From NCBI GenBank assembly GCA_964440655.1, contig CAYTTA010000046.1, forward strand, positions 1-20,423: DNA of 20,423 nt, in the 5' to 3' direction. Under the pieces are notes generated by a model, which saw only the letters and a program-made list of their open reading frames with translations, was not told the origin of the DNA and ran no database searches. Shown in pieces: positions 19,324 through 20,423 of the stretch. The position numbers and the translations under genes are program-made. Every line of letters begins with the position of its first letter. Position 1 is the stretch's first letter. This DNA comes from CAYTTA01 sp964440655. Lineage in GTDB: Bacteria > Bacteroidota > Rhodothermia > Balneolales > Balneolaceae.

Positions 19324-20423
19324 TCAGACAATCCCCTGCATGAGCATGGCATCCGCAACCTTGCAGAAGGCAGCGATGTTCGCCCCTTTCACATAATTGA
19401 TGCCGTTTTCGGAGCTGCCGTACTCCACACATTTGGAATGGATCTGCTTCATGATGTTCTGCAGGCGAACATCCACCTCCTCCCGGGACCACTGGGTATG
19501 CATGCCGTTCTGGCTCATCTCCAGACCGGATACGGCGACACCCCCCGCATTGGCGGCTTTGCCCGGGCCAAAAAGGACGTTTTTCTGCAGAAACACCCTG
19601 ACCGCACCCGGTGTGGAGGGCTTGTTGGCCCCTTCAGCCACGCAGAAGCAGCCGTTCTCCGTCAGGGTGATGGCATCTTCCTCGGTGATCTCATTCTCCG
19701 TGGCACTCGGCAGAGCGATATCGCAAGGGACCTGCCATGGCTTGCACCCTTCCAGGTACTCCGCATCATACCGCTCCAGGTATTCCTGGATCCGTCCACG
19801 CCTGCGGTTCTTCAGATCCATGATGAAATCGAGCTTCTCCCGGTCGAAGCCTTTCGGGTCATGGATGGTCCCGTTGGAGTCGGAGAGGGTGATCACTTTG
19901 GCACCGAATTGAAGAGCTTTCTCGGCGGCATATTGAGCCACATTTCCCGATCCGGAGATCGCGATCCGTTTATCCTTCAGGGATTCCTGGTGTGCATGGA
20001 GCATCTCCCTTACAAAATAGATCAATCCGTACCCGGTGGCTTCGGGCCGGAGCAGACTTCCTCCCCAGTTGATTCCCTTGCCGGTCAGGGCGCCGTCAAA
20101 TTTGTTGGCAAGGCGTTTGTACTGGCCGAACATGTAGCCGATTTCCCGTTCACCCACACCGATATCCCCGGCAGGGATATCGGTATTGTCACCGATGTGC
20201 CGGTAGAGTTCCGAGATGTACGACTGGCAGAATCGCATCACCTCCAGATCCGATTTCCCTTTCACATCGAAATCGGCTCCCCCTTTTCCGCCCCCCATCG
20301 GAAGGGTGGTCAGCCCGTTCTTGAACGTCTGCTCGAAGGCGAGACACTTCAAGATGTCGAGATTTACCGAAGGGTGAAATCGAAGACCCCCCTTGTAGGG
20401 GCCGATGGCCGAATTGAACTCCA
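19324..20423 (-). CDS. gdhA: Glutamate dehydrogenase, 5' end beyond the window
   Basis: The visible 366 codons encode most of a hexameric NAD(P)-dependent glutamate dehydrogenase. The right edge reads EFNSAIGPYKGGLRFHPSVN, followed by the FEQTFKNGLTT and LPMGGGKGG motifs (substrate-binding and catalytic Lys region), DIPAGDIGVGEREIGYMFGQ, the dinucleotide-binding ISGSGNVAQYAAE, and PCDIALPSATENEI. The start codon lies past 20423; the family is usually about 445-450 residues, so roughly 80 residues are missing. It converts glutamate and 2-oxoglutarate plus ammonium. The gene belongs to the flanking housekeeping segment and is upstream of ndk on the same strand. Confidence 0.95.
   Translation of the reverse strand, partial: EFNSAIGPYKGGLRFHPSVNLDILKCLAFEQTFKNGLTTLPMGGGKGGADFDVKGKSDLEVMRFCQSYISELYRHIGDNTDIPAGDIGVGEREIGYMFGQYKRLANKFDGALTGKGINWGGSLLRPEATGYGLIYFVREMLHAHQESLKDKRIAISGSGNVAQYAAEKALQFGAKVITLSDSNGTIHDPKGFDREKLDFIMDLKNRRRGRIQEYLERYDAEYLEGCKPWQVPCDIALPSATENEITEEDAITLTENGCFCVAEGANKPSTPGAVRVFLQKNVLFGPGKAANAGGVAVSGLEMSQNGMHTQWSREEVDVRLQNIMKQIHSKCVEYGSSENGINYVKGANIAAFCKVADAMLMQGIV

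Overview
The window (20,423 bases, about 58% G+C by eye) looks like a piece of a draft genome or MAG from a Bacteroidota-type bacterium. The Balneolota/Rhodothermota side is my best guess; this rests on gene style, the mixture of outer-membrane porin, lipoproteins and group III truncated globin, and mostly weak Shine-Dalgarno sites, not on any search. One run of exactly 100 N (1958-2057) sits inside a 10-base tandem repeat and is probably a scaffold gap. No tRNA, rRNA, CRISPR array or insertion sequence was seen, and no gene-free stretch exceeds about 300 bases.

Left arm (1-6014, all minus strand). A two-component pair (histidine kinase at 6014-4962, NarL/NreC-type response regulator at 4953-4309) is followed downstream by an outer-membrane beta-barrel porin, two YceI-like periplasmic proteins, a degenerate protein that resembles Acg-type nitroreductases, and the start of a DUF255 thioredoxin-fold protein. 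A 19-base palindrome lies between the regulator gene and the porin gene.

Centre (6211-10505). A 635-residue uncharacterised protein is divergent from an operon of a di-iron RIC/ScdA/YtfE-type nitrosative-stress repair protein plus two small tandem membrane proteins that share an H...GW...WMFPR signature. A DksA/TraR-like protein follows. I read the 635-residue protein as a FabK/nitronate-monooxygenase-like flavin TIM barrel with a Cys-rich tail. A 20-base palindrome lies in the divergent promoter. A second copy of the 19-base palindrome lies upstream of the dksA-like gene.

Right arm (10681-18847, plus strand). An Rrf2-family Fe-S regulator, whose own promoter has a perfect 20-base palindrome of the same geometry as the one at the RIC promoter, leads a long co-directional run: hemN (anaerobic haem synthesis), ctaA/COX15 (haem A synthase), a 479-residue polytopic membrane protein, a truncated globin, a lipoprotein copper nitrite reductase fused to cytochrome c (AniA-type NirK), NirV, and a His-rich SCO1-type copper protein. 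Together this is a nitrite-reduction, NO-defence and haem/copper-supply island. The window closes with housekeeping genes on the minus strand: ndk and a 5'-truncated gdhA.

The main inference is a two-tier control scheme. An Rrf2 (NsrR-like) regulator would act at TTARGAS-N6-STCYTAA sites on itself and on the RIC/flavoprotein divergent promoter. The NreC-like response regulator would act at TGTARGGR...CCTACA sites on the porin-YceI operon and the dksA-like gene. The most novel parts are the 635-residue flavoprotein-like gene and the three membrane proteins with a shared His...Gly-Trp signature.
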